NCBI GenBank assembly: GCA_945787595.1
Contig: CALZJV010000110.1
Span: forward strand, 1-31,492
Direction of reading: 5' to 3'
Length of the DNA stretch: 31,492 bases
Origin: an uncultured Desulfobacterales bacterium
Lineage (GTDB): Bacteria; Desulfobacterota; Desulfobacteria; Desulfobacterales; JAFDCJ01
The first letter of the stretch is position 1; each line of letters starts with the position of its first letter. The translations under genes and the position numbers were made by a program. Below are positions 17,476 to 25,421 of the stretch, in pieces. The notes under the pieces are model-generated. The model searched no databases, was not told the DNA's origin, and saw nothing but the letters and a program-made list of their open reading frames with translations.

Positions 17476-18063
17476 TTATTAGAATTACGCACCATACGTA
17501 AGCTGTATTTCGGTTACGAAGAAATAGCCAGAGTTCTGGGAATTAGCCCGGCGTCAGCCAGGATTTCCGCCAGCCGCTATGTCAAGCAGGGGTTGTTGGT
17601 GCGTGTAAAACGAAACATGTACATGTTACGGGAGGTGTGGAACGCTGCAGGAAGAGCTGAAAAATTCCTTCTTGTGAATATGGGCCAGACGCCTTCATAC
17701 ATATCTCTCACGACGGCTTTGGATTATTACGAGATAACGACCCAGGTGCAGAGAGATTTTTTCGAATCGGTCGCTGTCAAAAGAACAAAAGAAATCCAAG
17801 TAGACGGCAGTGTTTTCCGATATACCAAAATCGCCGGCAATTTGTATTTTGGCTTCAAAAAAGAAAAGGGATTTTTTATCGCAACACCTGAAAAAGCCCT
17901 TGTTGACGCGTTTTATCTGATGTCATACGGCCGTTATGCACTTGATATTTCAGCCTTAAATTCAGATAAACTCGACAGAAACGAGATCTTACGCTTGAGT
18001 ATGGAATTCCCTTCGAAAACAAAAACGATGTTAAAGAAACATGGATATTTTAAGACAGCATGA
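17470..18063 (+). CDS. abiEi: AbiEi-type antitoxin / transcriptional repressor
   Basis: 197 aa. An N-terminal winged helix-turn-helix (EEIARVLGISPASARISASR) is followed by YVKQGLLVRVKRNMYML. The remainder matches the AbiEi C-terminal domain, with ATPEKALVDAFYLM near residue 140. Family knowledge: AbiEi represses the operon and neutralises AbiEii without direct protein binding (type IV TA), and AbiE systems can cause abortive infection by phage. The start lies inside one arm of the operator palindrome and lacks a Shine-Dalgarno. The 3' end overlaps abiEii by 23 bp. Confidence 0.9.
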   Translation: MKLLELRTIRKLYFGYEEIARVLGISPASARISASRYVKQGLLVRVKRNMYMLREVWNAAGRAEKFLLVNMGQTPSYISLTTALDYYEITTQVQRDFFESVAVKRTKEIQVDGSVFRYTKIAGNLYFGFKKEKGFFIATPEKALVDAFYLMSYGRYALDISALNSDKLDRNEILRLSMEFPSKTKTMLKKHGYFKTA

Positions 18064-18712
18064 AGAGTTTGAGATAGAAGTATTAGACAAAATGAACAGC
18101 GCAAAGTTGCTTGAACCCCTTGTCTTTGGTGGCGGATCGATGTTGAGGCTTTGCCATGAACTGAACCGCTATTCGGTTGATCTCGATTTTTGGTTTGTCA
18201 AAAAGATATCACAGCAGGATTATTACGATAAAATTCGAAGCGCCATTGTTAAAGACTATGAGATCACCGATTCACAGATGAAGCATTATACGCTTTTATT
18301 TGAATTACGGTCCGCCCGGTATCCAAAACGCCTGAAGATCGAAATACGGAGAGAGAGGAGAGACTGCGATTATCAGGAAAAAATCGCCTTTTCCAGGTTC
18401 AGCACGAAACAGGTCGTTTTAAAGGCCCATACCCTGGATCAAACGATGAAGAACAAAATCGAAGCCTTTCTTGACCGCACAGAAATTAGAGATTGCTTCG
18501 ATATGGAGTTTCTGCTTCGTAGGGGAATTGAGCTGCCTGTCCTTACCGGCGAACAATCTATTGAGTTTCGGAAAAAGCTTGCCGGTTTTAAAGATAGAGA
18601 TTTTAAAGTAACGTTGGGATCTATCCTGGAAAACGACACTCGCAACTATTATATCGTTCAAAGGTTCAGATATCTCGAGGAAAAGCTTGGTTTATTGCTT
18701 ACCAATCACTAG
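18041..18712 (+). CDS. abiEii: AbiEii-type nucleotidyltransferase toxin
   Basis: 223 aa. The nucleotidyltransferase signature is FGGGSMLRLCHELNRYSVDL ending in DLDFW: Gly31-Gly32-Ser33 and Asp47/Asp49. A third acidic position probably lies in the LKIEIRRER strand. A helical C-terminal part with KNKIEAFLDRTEIRDCFDME follows, as in the family. AbiEii enzymes transfer nucleotides to a target (tRNA acceptor ends in studied relatives) and stop growth. All visible key residues are present, so it is probably active. It overlaps the antitoxin gene, as expected for coupled translation. Confidence 0.9.
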   Translation: MDILRQHEEFEIEVLDKMNSAKLLEPLVFGGGSMLRLCHELNRYSVDLDFWFVKKISQQDYYDKIRSAIVKDYEITDSQMKHYTLLFELRSARYPKRLKIEIRRERRDCDYQEKIAFSRFSTKQVVLKAHTLDQTMKNKIEAFLDRTEIRDCFDMEFLLRRGIELPVLTGEQSIEFRKKLAGFKDRDFKVTLGSILENDTRNYYIVQRFRYLEEKLGLLLTNH

Positions 18713-18727
18713 TGGAAAAGTCGCGGT

Positions 18728-18776
18728 TTCCGGATCTTGATCAATATCGTGAGCAGCGCCCATCGGTTGTAACCCT
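18728..18776. repeat. 49-bp dispersed repeat, copy 2, followed by C/A-rich simple repeats
   Basis: It matches 3376-3424 at 41 of 49 positions. The rest of the gap to 19047 is made of degenerate short repeats: two ACCCTCGTCTGA copies (near 18780 and 18950), AAATCCCAAATCCCAAGCACC and GAACCTTTGAACCCTGAACC. I see no gene in 18713-19047. Confidence 0.78.
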
Positions 18777-19047
18777 ATAACCCTCGTCTGAGAAGCCTGG
18801 TAAAATCCCAAATCCCAAGCACCAAATTTCAAGTAAATTTCAAGTTCCAATACCCAATGACCAAACAGATGCGTTAATGCCATATTCTAATATGCATGGC
18901 TCAATCCCAAATCTTGAACCTTTGAACCCTGAACCGCGAACCCTCGTCTGATATACCTCGTTTCTTATTATGATGAATCCGACTCGGCCGGCGGTTTAGC
19001 AGAACCACGAGGGAGACAGTTCGATGTTACTCCTTTTCCCAATCTGA

Positions 19048-19632
19048 TTACGGGCTGTCCCTTAATATTTCCTCAGCCCAATGCGGCAGCGGCTCTTTAA
19101 TCCATTGACGTTTGCCCTGCCTTACCCAGGCGACTTGCTGAAACGGATCATTGCGGTAGGAATTGTCCAATAGACGGGCTTCGCTGACCAGCGGCAGAGC
19201 AGCGCCGATATGCTGCATCGTGCGAGGTATTCGGCTGCGGATCTTATCAGCTGGAACATGGTGTCCTCCTTCAGTGACCCGCTGATAAACCCGGGCTTCG
19301 TTTAACTCTGCAGTAGCCAGATGGATGTAGACAAGAATAATTTCATAACCTTGGGCCCTCGCATTTGCCACAAAATCTATCTTGGACACGTGAGAGAATA
19401 CGGTTTCAAAGCAAAATGACACGCCTTGCTCTAATAGTTTCGCCCGTATTTGCTCGGCCACATATGCGGCTTCATAACTGACGTTTTCCGGATTTTCAGG
19501 GCGGATTGCTTTGGCGATGATATCAGCGTTGACGAGCTTTATACCTTTTGCAGCCAGGAACATATTATAAAAGGTCGTCTTGCCGGCTCCATTGCCGCCC
19601 GCCAGGACCCATAACTGCCTTGAAACAGTCAT
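19048..19632 (-). CDS. zeta-toxin-like P-loop kinase
   Basis: 194 aa. Walker A is GGNGAGKTT (residues 12-20), and LVNADIIAKAI and FCFETVFSH match conserved zeta-family segments. RVTEGGHHVPADKIRSRIPR is the family's Arg/His substrate segment. Family knowledge: zeta/PezT toxins phosphorylate UDP-sugars; this shorter COG4185-like branch is less well studied and may have another substrate. It lies two bases after the upstream gene, a ParD-like antitoxin, and shares its promoter. Residues needed for ATP binding are present. Confidence 0.87.
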   Translation of the reverse strand: MTVSRQLWVLAGGNGAGKTTFYNMFLAAKGIKLVNADIIAKAIRPENPENVSYEAAYVAEQIRAKLLEQGVSFCFETVFSHVSKIDFVANARAQGYEIILVYIHLATAELNEARVYQRVTEGGHHVPADKIRSRIPRTMQHIGAALPLVSEARLLDNSYRNDPFQQVAWVRQGKRQWIKEPLPHWAEEILRDSP

Positions 19633-19634
19633 GC

Positions 19635-20039
19635 TTAAACCTTAAACTCCCCGTTGTAAAACCTTCCTGTCTGCCGCTGGCCGGTAGCAGTATTCACCCT
19701 GTCAAGCAGACCCGGTCGTCTGCGGCTGGCCTCAAAGTAGAATGCAGCCGATGTTACTTTTTCCGCCAGTTTTTCGCTTTTCCGGCTGACTTCAAGGGAG
19801 TTGAAAATATCTGCAGGATCAACGGCCTCTGACTTCACCGATTCCACTTTAACTCTCTTTAGGCCCTGGATCACGGCAAAAATGTCATTGTAGTCCAATA
19901 CTTGCTCAACCGCCTTTCCCAATTCAGCCCAAAATTCAATTTGTTTGGGCGCGGATCTTTTGTTTATTGAGCCTTCTCTCTTGGCGGCTGCAACCAGAGT
20001 TGAATCCAGTCTCAATGGACTCGTCGAATTACCGGCCAT
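19635..20039 (-). CDS. ParD-like antitoxin paired with the zeta-like toxin
   Basis: 134 aa. The N-terminus SPLRLDSTLVAAAKREGSIN, then KRSAPKQIEFWAELGKAVEQ, fits the ParD_like antitoxin family, where a short strand and two helices form a DNA-binding dimer. The rest is charged and likely wraps the toxin. A strong AGGAGGTGACTT precedes the ATG at 20039. The zeta-like toxin gene starts two bases after the stop codon. ParD-like antitoxins next to COG4185 kinases are a known arrangement, so this is a type II pair rather than an epsilon-zeta pair. Confidence 0.82.
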   Translation of the reverse strand: MAGNSTSPLRLDSTLVAAAKREGSINKRSAPKQIEFWAELGKAVEQVLDYNDIFAVIQGLKRVKVESVKSEAVDPADIFNSLEVSRKSEKLAEKVTSAAFYFEASRRRPGLLDRVNTATGQRQTGRFYNGEFKV

Positions 20040-20071
20040 AAGTCACCTCCTGTAAGCCATTTGATATTAGT

Positions 20072-20126
20072 AAATTAGCAATATGCAGCATATTTGTCAA
20101 TTATTATTAATTTAGTCGCTAATTTA
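20072..20126 (-). promoter_or_regulatory. promoter/operator of the ParD-like/zeta operon
   Basis: On the minus strand TTGACA (20095-20100) is followed 17 bp later by a weak -10, TAATTT (20072-20077). The spacer holds the palindrome ATATGC-A-GCATAT (20081-20093). A wider inverted pair, TAAATTAGC (20071-20079) and GCTAATTTA (20118-20126), brackets the promoter. The layout suggests autorepression. Confidence 0.6.
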
Positions 20127-20530
20127 TATATTTTATAACATTTGTAGCATTACGCAACAAAATATAGTAATTTTAGGACCCGTAATAATGGACAGACACC
20201 AACACGAACGGCAAGATATTCATTGTGAGTTACGCCTTACTGGCCAAAATTATGGGTGCGCCCGAGTCTCTTCAAATAAAAATGGGCCCTTTCCAAAAGG
20301 CCCATTTAATCCAATAATCTCTGTTGTTCTGTCAATCTATTCTGTAAATTTATCCCCCTTTTCTGTTTATATATTCAGGAATAATCGCAATTCGCAGTAA
20401 GTGTTTGAAAATTTGACACCCATATTCCCCAATGCGGTTTTTGAGCTTAAAGTTTTTTATACAAAAGCCAAGCTCTGAAAAAAGGATTTACGAATCGGTA
20501 TTCGTTATCAATATAAAATATTATATTCAG
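20127..20530. other. A/T-rich gap without a recognised gene
   Basis: Small open frames occur, but none has a good Shine-Dalgarno or a family I know. The only clear structure is the hairpin at 20280-20307. Confidence 0.5.
20280..20307 (-). terminator. intrinsic terminator (minus strand)
   Basis: A perfect 9-bp stem AAATGGGCC/GGCCCATTT with a 10-nt loop is followed on the minus strand by ATTTTTATTT. It lies about 240 nt after the present stop of the minus-strand ATPase gene. It may once have been closer to that gene's original 3' end. Confidence 0.65.
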
Positions 20531-20629
20531 ATCGATCTTGGCGAGAGTTATGAATAGGACAAAGCCGGAAGGTCTGTCGAGAAAAATTTAAAAACTATGC
20601 CTAATTCTTGACACATAATCAGCGGGCAC
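20531..20629. repeat. perfect 99-bp direct repeat, copy 1
   Basis: Identical at every base to 21699-21797, in the same orientation. It begins ATCGATCTTGGCGAG and ends AATCAGCGGGCAC. It contains the last 26 codons of the ATPase gene and its stop. Copy starts are 1168 bp apart. Confidence 0.97.
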
Positions 20630-21597
20630 AAATCCGACGACATGGGCGCTTTACCGCCCAGTCTTGCCAGACCTGTCAACAGCTTCAACTGCTGTTTGGT
20701 AAGAATAGTCAGACTGGCTTCGTATCCTTTCAGTTCGTTTGAAAAAATCCGTTCAAGGGCCGGTTGAATATGATTCTCTGAAATTCTGGTGCCCGAAGAA
20801 GTTGTATCCCACAAGGCGCTACACAACTGCTGGACATCTCCTGGAATATTGAAACAGATTTTGAATATTGCACCAAGCGTCTCAAAGGAAATCTGTCTTT
20901 TCCCGGTTTCAAATTTATTTCTGATAAATTTCTGAAAATTATCCTTATTGATAGGGCCGACCTGGATTGATTTAGCTGATTTGTAAAATGCGCTGTTGGG
21001 ATCGTTAAAGATGAGGTCCATTTTATTTCGGATGCTTCCCGCAAAAATAAAGCAGATATCACTTAGAAACTGAACTTTGCTTCGAAGCAGTGCCAGGATT
21101 TCGTGGAAATCCTTCATATTCAAGACGTCCTGAAATTCATCAAACACGACAACAAGCGGTTTGGATTTGGTATGGTATGAGGCGATCAGATCTACGACAC
21201 CAGGAACCGAATCAGGTTTTAAATCAATCGAAGAATCCAATGAAAGCGTCGGGAGGCCCGTTATCGGATCTATCGAGGCAACTGGCCTCAACCGAGATAG
21301 CTTTTGGAATATCTTTTCCAGGCTGCCGGCGCTTTTTTCCAAAGATATAATGCTTGTAATAATTCGCTTAATAAAATCGTCAGAAGCTTTTACCGCCAAA
21401 AAATCAATATACATCATGCGGTATTTTGTTACTTTACGAACAGTCTCCCAGATCAGCGAAGTTTTTCCGATTCTCCTTTCCCCCTGGATGTAAACATTTT
21501 GTCCTTTGCGTATATTGGCAGTCAATTCTTTCTCCAACTTCAGTCGTTTACAAAAGTCTGTTTTTTTGACGACCTGACCATATTGGAACGGATTCAT
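20548..21597 (-). CDS. archaeal-type AAA ATPase, C-terminus probably replaced
   Basis: 349 aa from the ATG at 21597, which has GGAGGAG upstream; a longer frame from 21687 would run through the promoter. Walker A is GERRIGKTS (39-47) and Walker B is LVVVFDEFQDV. The downstream ILTKQQLKLLTGLARLGGKA segment is the start of the usual winged-helix end. After GKAPMSSDL the frame enters the 99-bp repeat and ends with 26 residues (CPLIMCQELG onward) that do not resemble a winged helix. The native C-terminus seems lost at that junction. Function is unknown; family members are frequent in accessory regions. TATAAT at 21610-21615 is a possible -10 box. Confidence 0.82.
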   Translation of the reverse strand: MNPFQYGQVVKKTDFCKRLKLEKELTANIRKGQNVYIQGERRIGKTSLIWETVRKVTKYRMMYIDFLAVKASDDFIKRIITSIISLEKSAGSLEKIFQKLSRLRPVASIDPITGLPTLSLDSSIDLKPDSVPGVVDLIASYHTKSKPLVVVFDEFQDVLNMKDFHEILALLRSKVQFLSDICFIFAGSIRNKMDLIFNDPNSAFYKSAKSIQVGPINKDNFQKFIRNKFETGKRQISFETLGAIFKICFNIPGDVQQLCSALWDTTSSGTRISENHIQPALERIFSNELKGYEASLTILTKQQLKLLTGLARLGGKAPMSSDLCPLIMCQELGIVFKFFSTDLPALSYS

Positions 21598-21698
21598 GGT
21601 TTCTCCTCCATTATACAAAGTAGCGTTGCGCATATATGTATAACGCATTTTTGCATAATACAAGAAATTAATCGTCAGCATCTTCAAAAGACCTTCAA

Positions 21699-21797
21699 AT
21701 CGATCTTGGCGAGAGTTATGAATAGGACAAAGCCGGAAGGTCTGTCGAGAAAAATTTAAAAACTATGCCTAATTCTTGACACATAATCAGCGGGCAC
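21699..21797. repeat. perfect 99-bp direct repeat, copy 2
   Basis: Identical to 20531-20629. This copy lies upstream of the ATPase start and ends four bases before the Shine-Dalgarno of the plus-strand VapB-like gene, so it forms that gene's leader. It contains TTGACA (21776-21781), but no matching -10 box lies 17 bp further on. Confidence 0.97.
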
Positions 21798-21813
21798 GTC
21801 AAGGAGGTTTGCC

Positions 21814-22038
21814 ATGCCCAATATAACCATTTCACTTGATGAAGAATTGCTCAAGTCCGGTCGGCGCTATGCGGAAAAGCACCAAACATCGATGAACGCA
21901 CTCATTCGGAAACTGTTAGAACAGACTGTTAGATTTCAATCTGAAGACTGGCTTGAGGAATGCTTTCGCCTCATGGATCGTGCCCGCGGCAATTCCGAAG
22001 GTCGCAAATGGAATCGCGAGGAAGTCTACAATGTCTAA
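21814..22038 (+). CDS. VapB-like (DUF6364-type) antitoxin
   Basis: 74 aa. MPNITISLDEELLKSGRRYA and EKHQTSMNALIRKLLEQTV make a ribbon-helix-helix; the short acidic tail would contact a PIN toxin. AAGGAGG (21801-21807) precedes the ATG with 6-nt spacing. The 3' end overlaps the vapC pseudogene start by 8 bp. The antitoxin is intact while its toxin is broken, so it is either an orphan DNA-binding protein or in decay. Confidence 0.85.
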   Translation: MPNITISLDEELLKSGRRYAEKHQTSMNALIRKLLEQTVRFQSEDWLEECFRLMDRARGNSEGRKWNREEVYNV

Positions 22039-22362
22039 GATTTTCATTGATTCCAATATCCTGGCTTCCTGTCTGGATCAGTTTGACCAAGAAAAACGAA
22101 AAAAATGTCGCGAACTCATAAAAACGTTGACCGGCGACTTGCGGGGTGTCATATCCACTCAAGTAATGCAGGAATTTTTTGTTGCATCAACTACCAAACT
22201 AGGTGCTGATGTTCTGACCGTAAAGGACATCCTGCATTCTTTTGAACGGTTCGAAACGATTATTATTACCCCCCAGAAAGTGCAAAATGTGAAAAACTTT
22301 GGTCGGAGGATTTAAACGACGGCCAGGTGATTCGAGGTGTTCGCATAGAAAACCCATTATAA
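22031..22362 (+). pseudogene. VapC PIN toxin with an internal deletion and frame change
   Basis: The frame from 22031 reads as a PIN domain (MSKIFIDSNILASC, Asp7; STQVMQEFF, Glu48) up to IITPQ at about 22274. It then continues off-family and stops at 22315. In another frame, directly after the same point, the normal family ending is still readable: ESAKCEKLWSEDLNDGQVIR then GVRIENPL and a stop at 22362. About 25-30 residues that would carry the third acidic metal ligand (the FWDALI region) are missing, and the frame is lost. The toxin should be inactive. An assembly error is the alternative. Confidence 0.85.
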
Positions 22363-22765
22363 TCTGAACGTTGGCATGTTAGGGACATCTCAAGTTTTAA
22401 AGTTTATTGACAACTTGCGAAGCGTGACGTTTGGCTGAAAGACAGAATCAATTTGCAACGATTTTGCCGCCGGCTCCGCTTCCAGCCCGCAGGGCATATG
22501 GGTCGGCTTCCGGCTTGACTCCGTCCTGCCTTCAATATAAAACTTTAAATATTTAGTACGTCCTCTATATTCATCCCCCATCCATAAGAAATCATTTGAC
22601 CTGAATAAAGATTTGCTTCCTTTTGCCGTGCTAAAGGTTGATTATTACACCTATCATCTGATATGGATTTTTGAGCAGCGGCAAAAACCTTGCCTATTTC
22701 CATGCATCCAACAGCGAGATTATCTTTAACCATAAATTAAAAAACGATGCTTAAATCGGTGCCAT
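22363..22765. other. intergenic region before the sigma-54 activator
   Basis: No gene seen. It contains GC-rich inverted segments around 22465-22520 (CCGGCTCC / GGCTTCCGG) and an AAGTTTTAAAGTTTA / AAACTTTAAA inverted pair (about 22391-22405 and 22540-22550). I found no convincing -24/-12 sigma-54 promoter. Confidence 0.45.
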
Positions 22766-25003
22766 ATGGTTCAAAAATCATCATATAAAAAATCGCAACA
22801 GAGAGTTCGGGGATTCGAAAAACAAGCCGATCAAAGACAGCAGTTATCGGGAAAATTGTGGGAAAGCGAGGCGCGTTTTAGAACATTGTTTGAAAACGGA
22901 CCCAATGCGATGGTCGTTATCGACGCGGAAGTCGGCAAATTCGAGGATGCTAATACAAATGCTTTGCGCTTATTTAAATTGGCACGAGAAGAATTCATCG
23001 GTCTAGGGCCTCTTGATATCAGTCCTCCGCAGCAACCCGATGGTCGCGCAAGTGAGGAAGCTATTCAAGAAAAAATCCAGGAACTGTTAAACGAAAACCC
23101 AAAACCTTTCGAATGGGTGCACAGAGACGCCTCAGGACGTGATATCCTATGCGAAATTCGACATTCAAAACTACCGATGTCCGATCGCAAATTATATTGC
23201 GCAATTGCTATTGATATTACTGAACGTCGGCAAACGGAAAATGAAATAAAGCAATATAAACGTATTGTAGAATCTACGAATAACCCTATCGGCTTAGTGG
23301 ATCGGAATTTCATTTATCTATATGTCAATGAGCCCTACTCTCAGGCACTGGACAAGTCGATCAGTGAAATCATTGGACACTCCGTCCCCGAACTGTTTGG
23401 GCGCAATTTTTTTAAAACGGTTATGGAGCATCATTACATACAATGCTTTGCCGGAGAGAATGTCAATTATCAGGAATGGTTTGATTTCCCCGGATGGGGG
23501 CGACGTTGTATGGATGTGCGCTACTATCCATTCCGGGAAGCAAACGGTCGGGTTACTGCCGTGGTGACCAATGTTCACGATATTACCGAAATTAAGCAAC
23601 TCGAAATGGAACTGAAAGATAGCGAAGAGCGGTTTCGGGCTTTTATGGAAAACATTCCAGGGGGCATCTATATCAAGGATGAAAACGATGTGCACCTGTA
23701 CTCCAACCAATTTGCAGCCGGAGTTGTTGGAATGAAACCCGAAAAAGTCATCGGTTCCCGCACCCGGGATCTTCACCCACCCGAAATAGCCGACCGGCTG
23801 GTTGAGCTCGATCGCAAAGTGTTGAGTGAAAACATCGCTAGATTGACAGATGAATACAGCTATGAAGTTAAAGGGGGGACTCGCTGGCACAGAGACATCA
23901 AGTATCCGATCAAACTGGAGTCCGGGAAAAAGCTTCTAGGCGGCATTGCCTTCGACATTACCGAAATAAAGCAGAAGGAACAAAAACTGCGGGATGCATA
24001 CAATGATATCGAGCAGTTAAAACTAAAACTGGAGCAGGAAAACATTTATCTGCGTGAAGAGATCGAAGTCAACTACAAGCATGAAGAAATCATCGGCAAA
24101 AGTAAACCCGTCATGGAAATGCTGAGCCGGGCCGAGCAGGTTGCCAAAACCGAGGCCACGGTGCTCATACTCGGTGAAACCGGCACCGGCAAGGAGCTGC
24201 TGGCACGGTCGATTCATAAATTAAGCCCACGCCAACATCGCCAGATGGTTAAAGTCAACTGCGCTGCCCTGCCGCCAACGCTGATTGAAAGCGAATTGTT
24301 TGGGCGCGAAAAGGGGGCTTTTACCGGTGCCATGACCCGTCAAATCGGTCGATTTGAGATCTCCGATGGATCAACCATTTTCCTGGACGAAATCGGCGAG
24401 CTGCCCTTGGATGTGCAGGCCAAACTTCTGAGAGTGCTTCAGGAAGGACAGTTCGAGCGCCTGGGAAATCCCCAAACGATCAGTGTCAACGTTCGTTTCA
24501 TCGCTTCCACCAACCGGGACCTCGCCAGGGCCGCAAGAAAGGGAAATTTTCGTGAAGATCTCTACTACCGCTTGAACGTCTTCCCTATTACCGTTCCCCC
24601 ACTGCGGGACCGAATTGAGGATATTCCCTTGCTGGTCTGGACCTTTACCAAAGAATTTGAAAAATCCATGGGCAAGACCATCGAGAAAATTCCTCAAAGA
24701 AGTGTTGAAGCACTGCAGCAGTATCCATGGCCCGGAAATATCAGAGAGCTCAGAAATGTTATCGAGAATGCCATGATTATGAGTAAAGATAAAACTCTGA
24801 AACTGATGCCCCCGGTCGATCAATCCCTCAATGTAGTGAAAGACCTTAAGCTTGAGGTGGTTGAGCGAAACCATATCATCGATGTGCTGGAAAAAACCTC
24901 CTGGCGCGTCAGCGGTGAAAGGGGTGCTGCTAAACTTCTTGGCCTGAAGCCCACGACCCTTGAGTCCAGGATGAAAAAGCTGGGTGTCACCAGATCCAGG
25001 TGA
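22766..25003 (+). CDS. PAS-PAS-PAS sigma-54-dependent transcriptional activator
   Basis: 745 aa. Three PAS/PAC units (about 30-155, 160-275, 285-405) each end in a DIT(E/D)-type PAC motif. A coiled-coil linker leads to an AAA+ domain with Walker A GETGTGKE (470-477), the sigma-54 contact loop GAFTGA (517-522) and Walker B FLDEIGE. The C-terminus is a Fis-type HTH (GERGAAKLLGLKPTTLESRM). There is no receiver domain, so the signal is probably sensed by the PAS domains as ligand, redox state or haem. The ATG at 22766 lacks a clear Shine-Dalgarno. Neighbours give no evident target; typical targets carry -24/-12 promoters. Confidence 0.94.
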   Translation: MVQKSSYKKSQQRVRGFEKQADQRQQLSGKLWESEARFRTLFENGPNAMVVIDAEVGKFEDANTNALRLFKLAREEFIGLGPLDISPPQQPDGRASEEAIQEKIQELLNENPKPFEWVHRDASGRDILCEIRHSKLPMSDRKLYCAIAIDITERRQTENEIKQYKRIVESTNNPIGLVDRNFIYLYVNEPYSQALDKSISEIIGHSVPELFGRNFFKTVMEHHYIQCFAGENVNYQEWFDFPGWGRRCMDVRYYPFREANGRVTAVVTNVHDITEIKQLEMELKDSEERFRAFMENIPGGIYIKDENDVHLYSNQFAAGVVGMKPEKVIGSRTRDLHPPEIADRLVELDRKVLSENIARLTDEYSYEVKGGTRWHRDIKYPIKLESGKKLLGGIAFDITEIKQKEQKLRDAYNDIEQLKLKLEQENIYLREEIEVNYKHEEIIGKSKPVMEMLSRAEQVAKTEATVLILGETGTGKELLARSIHKLSPRQHRQMVKVNCAALPPTLIESELFGREKGAFTGAMTRQIGRFEISDGSTIFLDEIGELPLDVQAKLLRVLQEGQFERLGNPQTISVNVRFIASTNRDLARAARKGNFREDLYYRLNVFPITVPPLRDRIEDIPLLVWTFTKEFEKSMGKTIEKIPQRSVEALQQYPWPGNIRELRNVIENAMIMSKDKTLKLMPPVDQSLNVVKDLKLEVVERNHIIDVLEKTSWRVSGERGAAKLLGLKPTTLESRMKKLGVTRSR

Positions 25004-25013
25004 AGCAGGCTTA

Positions 25014-25040
25014 TTTCACCGCAAAGGCGCAGAGGGCACA
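25014..25040. repeat. single arm of a CGCAGAG-type repeat
   Basis: TTTCACCGCAAAGGCGCAGAGGGCACA matches the arm sequence of the 3655-3825 element (TCACCGC...GCGCAGAG; the quoted run is split as TTTCACCGCAAAGG and CGCAGAGGGCACA). No partner arm lies nearby. Confidence 0.6.
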
Positions 25041-25053
25041 GGGATTATTTTTC

Positions 25054-25082
25054 TTGACCTATGGTAACATATGCGTTACTTT
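25054..25082 (+). promoter_or_regulatory. promoter/operator of the RelE-like/HigA-like operon
   Basis: TTGACC (25054-25059), 17 bp and TACTTT (25077-25082). The inverted repeat GTAAC-6-GTTAC (25064-25079) fills the spacer. The expected transcript start (about 25089-25090) coincides with the ATG, so the toxin message is probably leaderless. Confidence 0.6.
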
Positions 25083-25089
25083 TGAATAG

Positions 25090-25419
25090 ATGATTACAAT
25101 CAGAGAGTATATAGACGAGAATAGCCGTAGTCCTTATGCCAGATGGTTTAATCGGCTAAATGCGCCGGCCGCTGCCAAGGTCGCCACTGCGTTAGTCCGA
25201 ATGGAACAAGGCAATTTTTCGACGTCCAAAGGTATTGGAAAGGGTGTTTTCGAATGCCGGATCGATTTTGGGCCCGGATACCGCATTTATTTTGGTAAGG
25301 ATGGAGATACTCTGGTAATCTTGCTTGGCGGAGGTACAAAGAAAAGGCAACAGAAAGATATAATGATGGCCAAAATGCTTTGGAAGGAATATAAGCGTCG
25401 AAAGCGACAGGAGCACTAA
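25090..25419 (+). CDS. RelE/ParE-family toxin (HigB-like order)
   Basis: 109 aa. The fold-defining strings are SPYARWFNRLNAPAAAKVAT, VFECRIDFGPGYRIYFGKDG and LVILLGGGTKKRQQKDI. The last is the conserved beta-strand plus the GGxKxxQxxDI turn of the COG3657-type addiction toxins. These are mRNA-cleaving or gyrase-directed proteins; which applies cannot be told. The toxin gene comes first, as in higBA. No Shine-Dalgarno precedes the ATG. Confidence 0.9.
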   Translation: MITIREYIDENSRSPYARWFNRLNAPAAAKVATALVRMEQGNFSTSKGIGKGVFECRIDFGPGYRIYFGKDGDTLVILLGGGTKKRQQKDIMMAKMLWKEYKRRKRQEH

Positions 25420-25421
25420 AA

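Noticed and set aside
20188..20400. 70-codon plus-strand open frame
   Set aside because: It contains the terminator hairpin, lacks a Shine-Dalgarno and resembles no known family.
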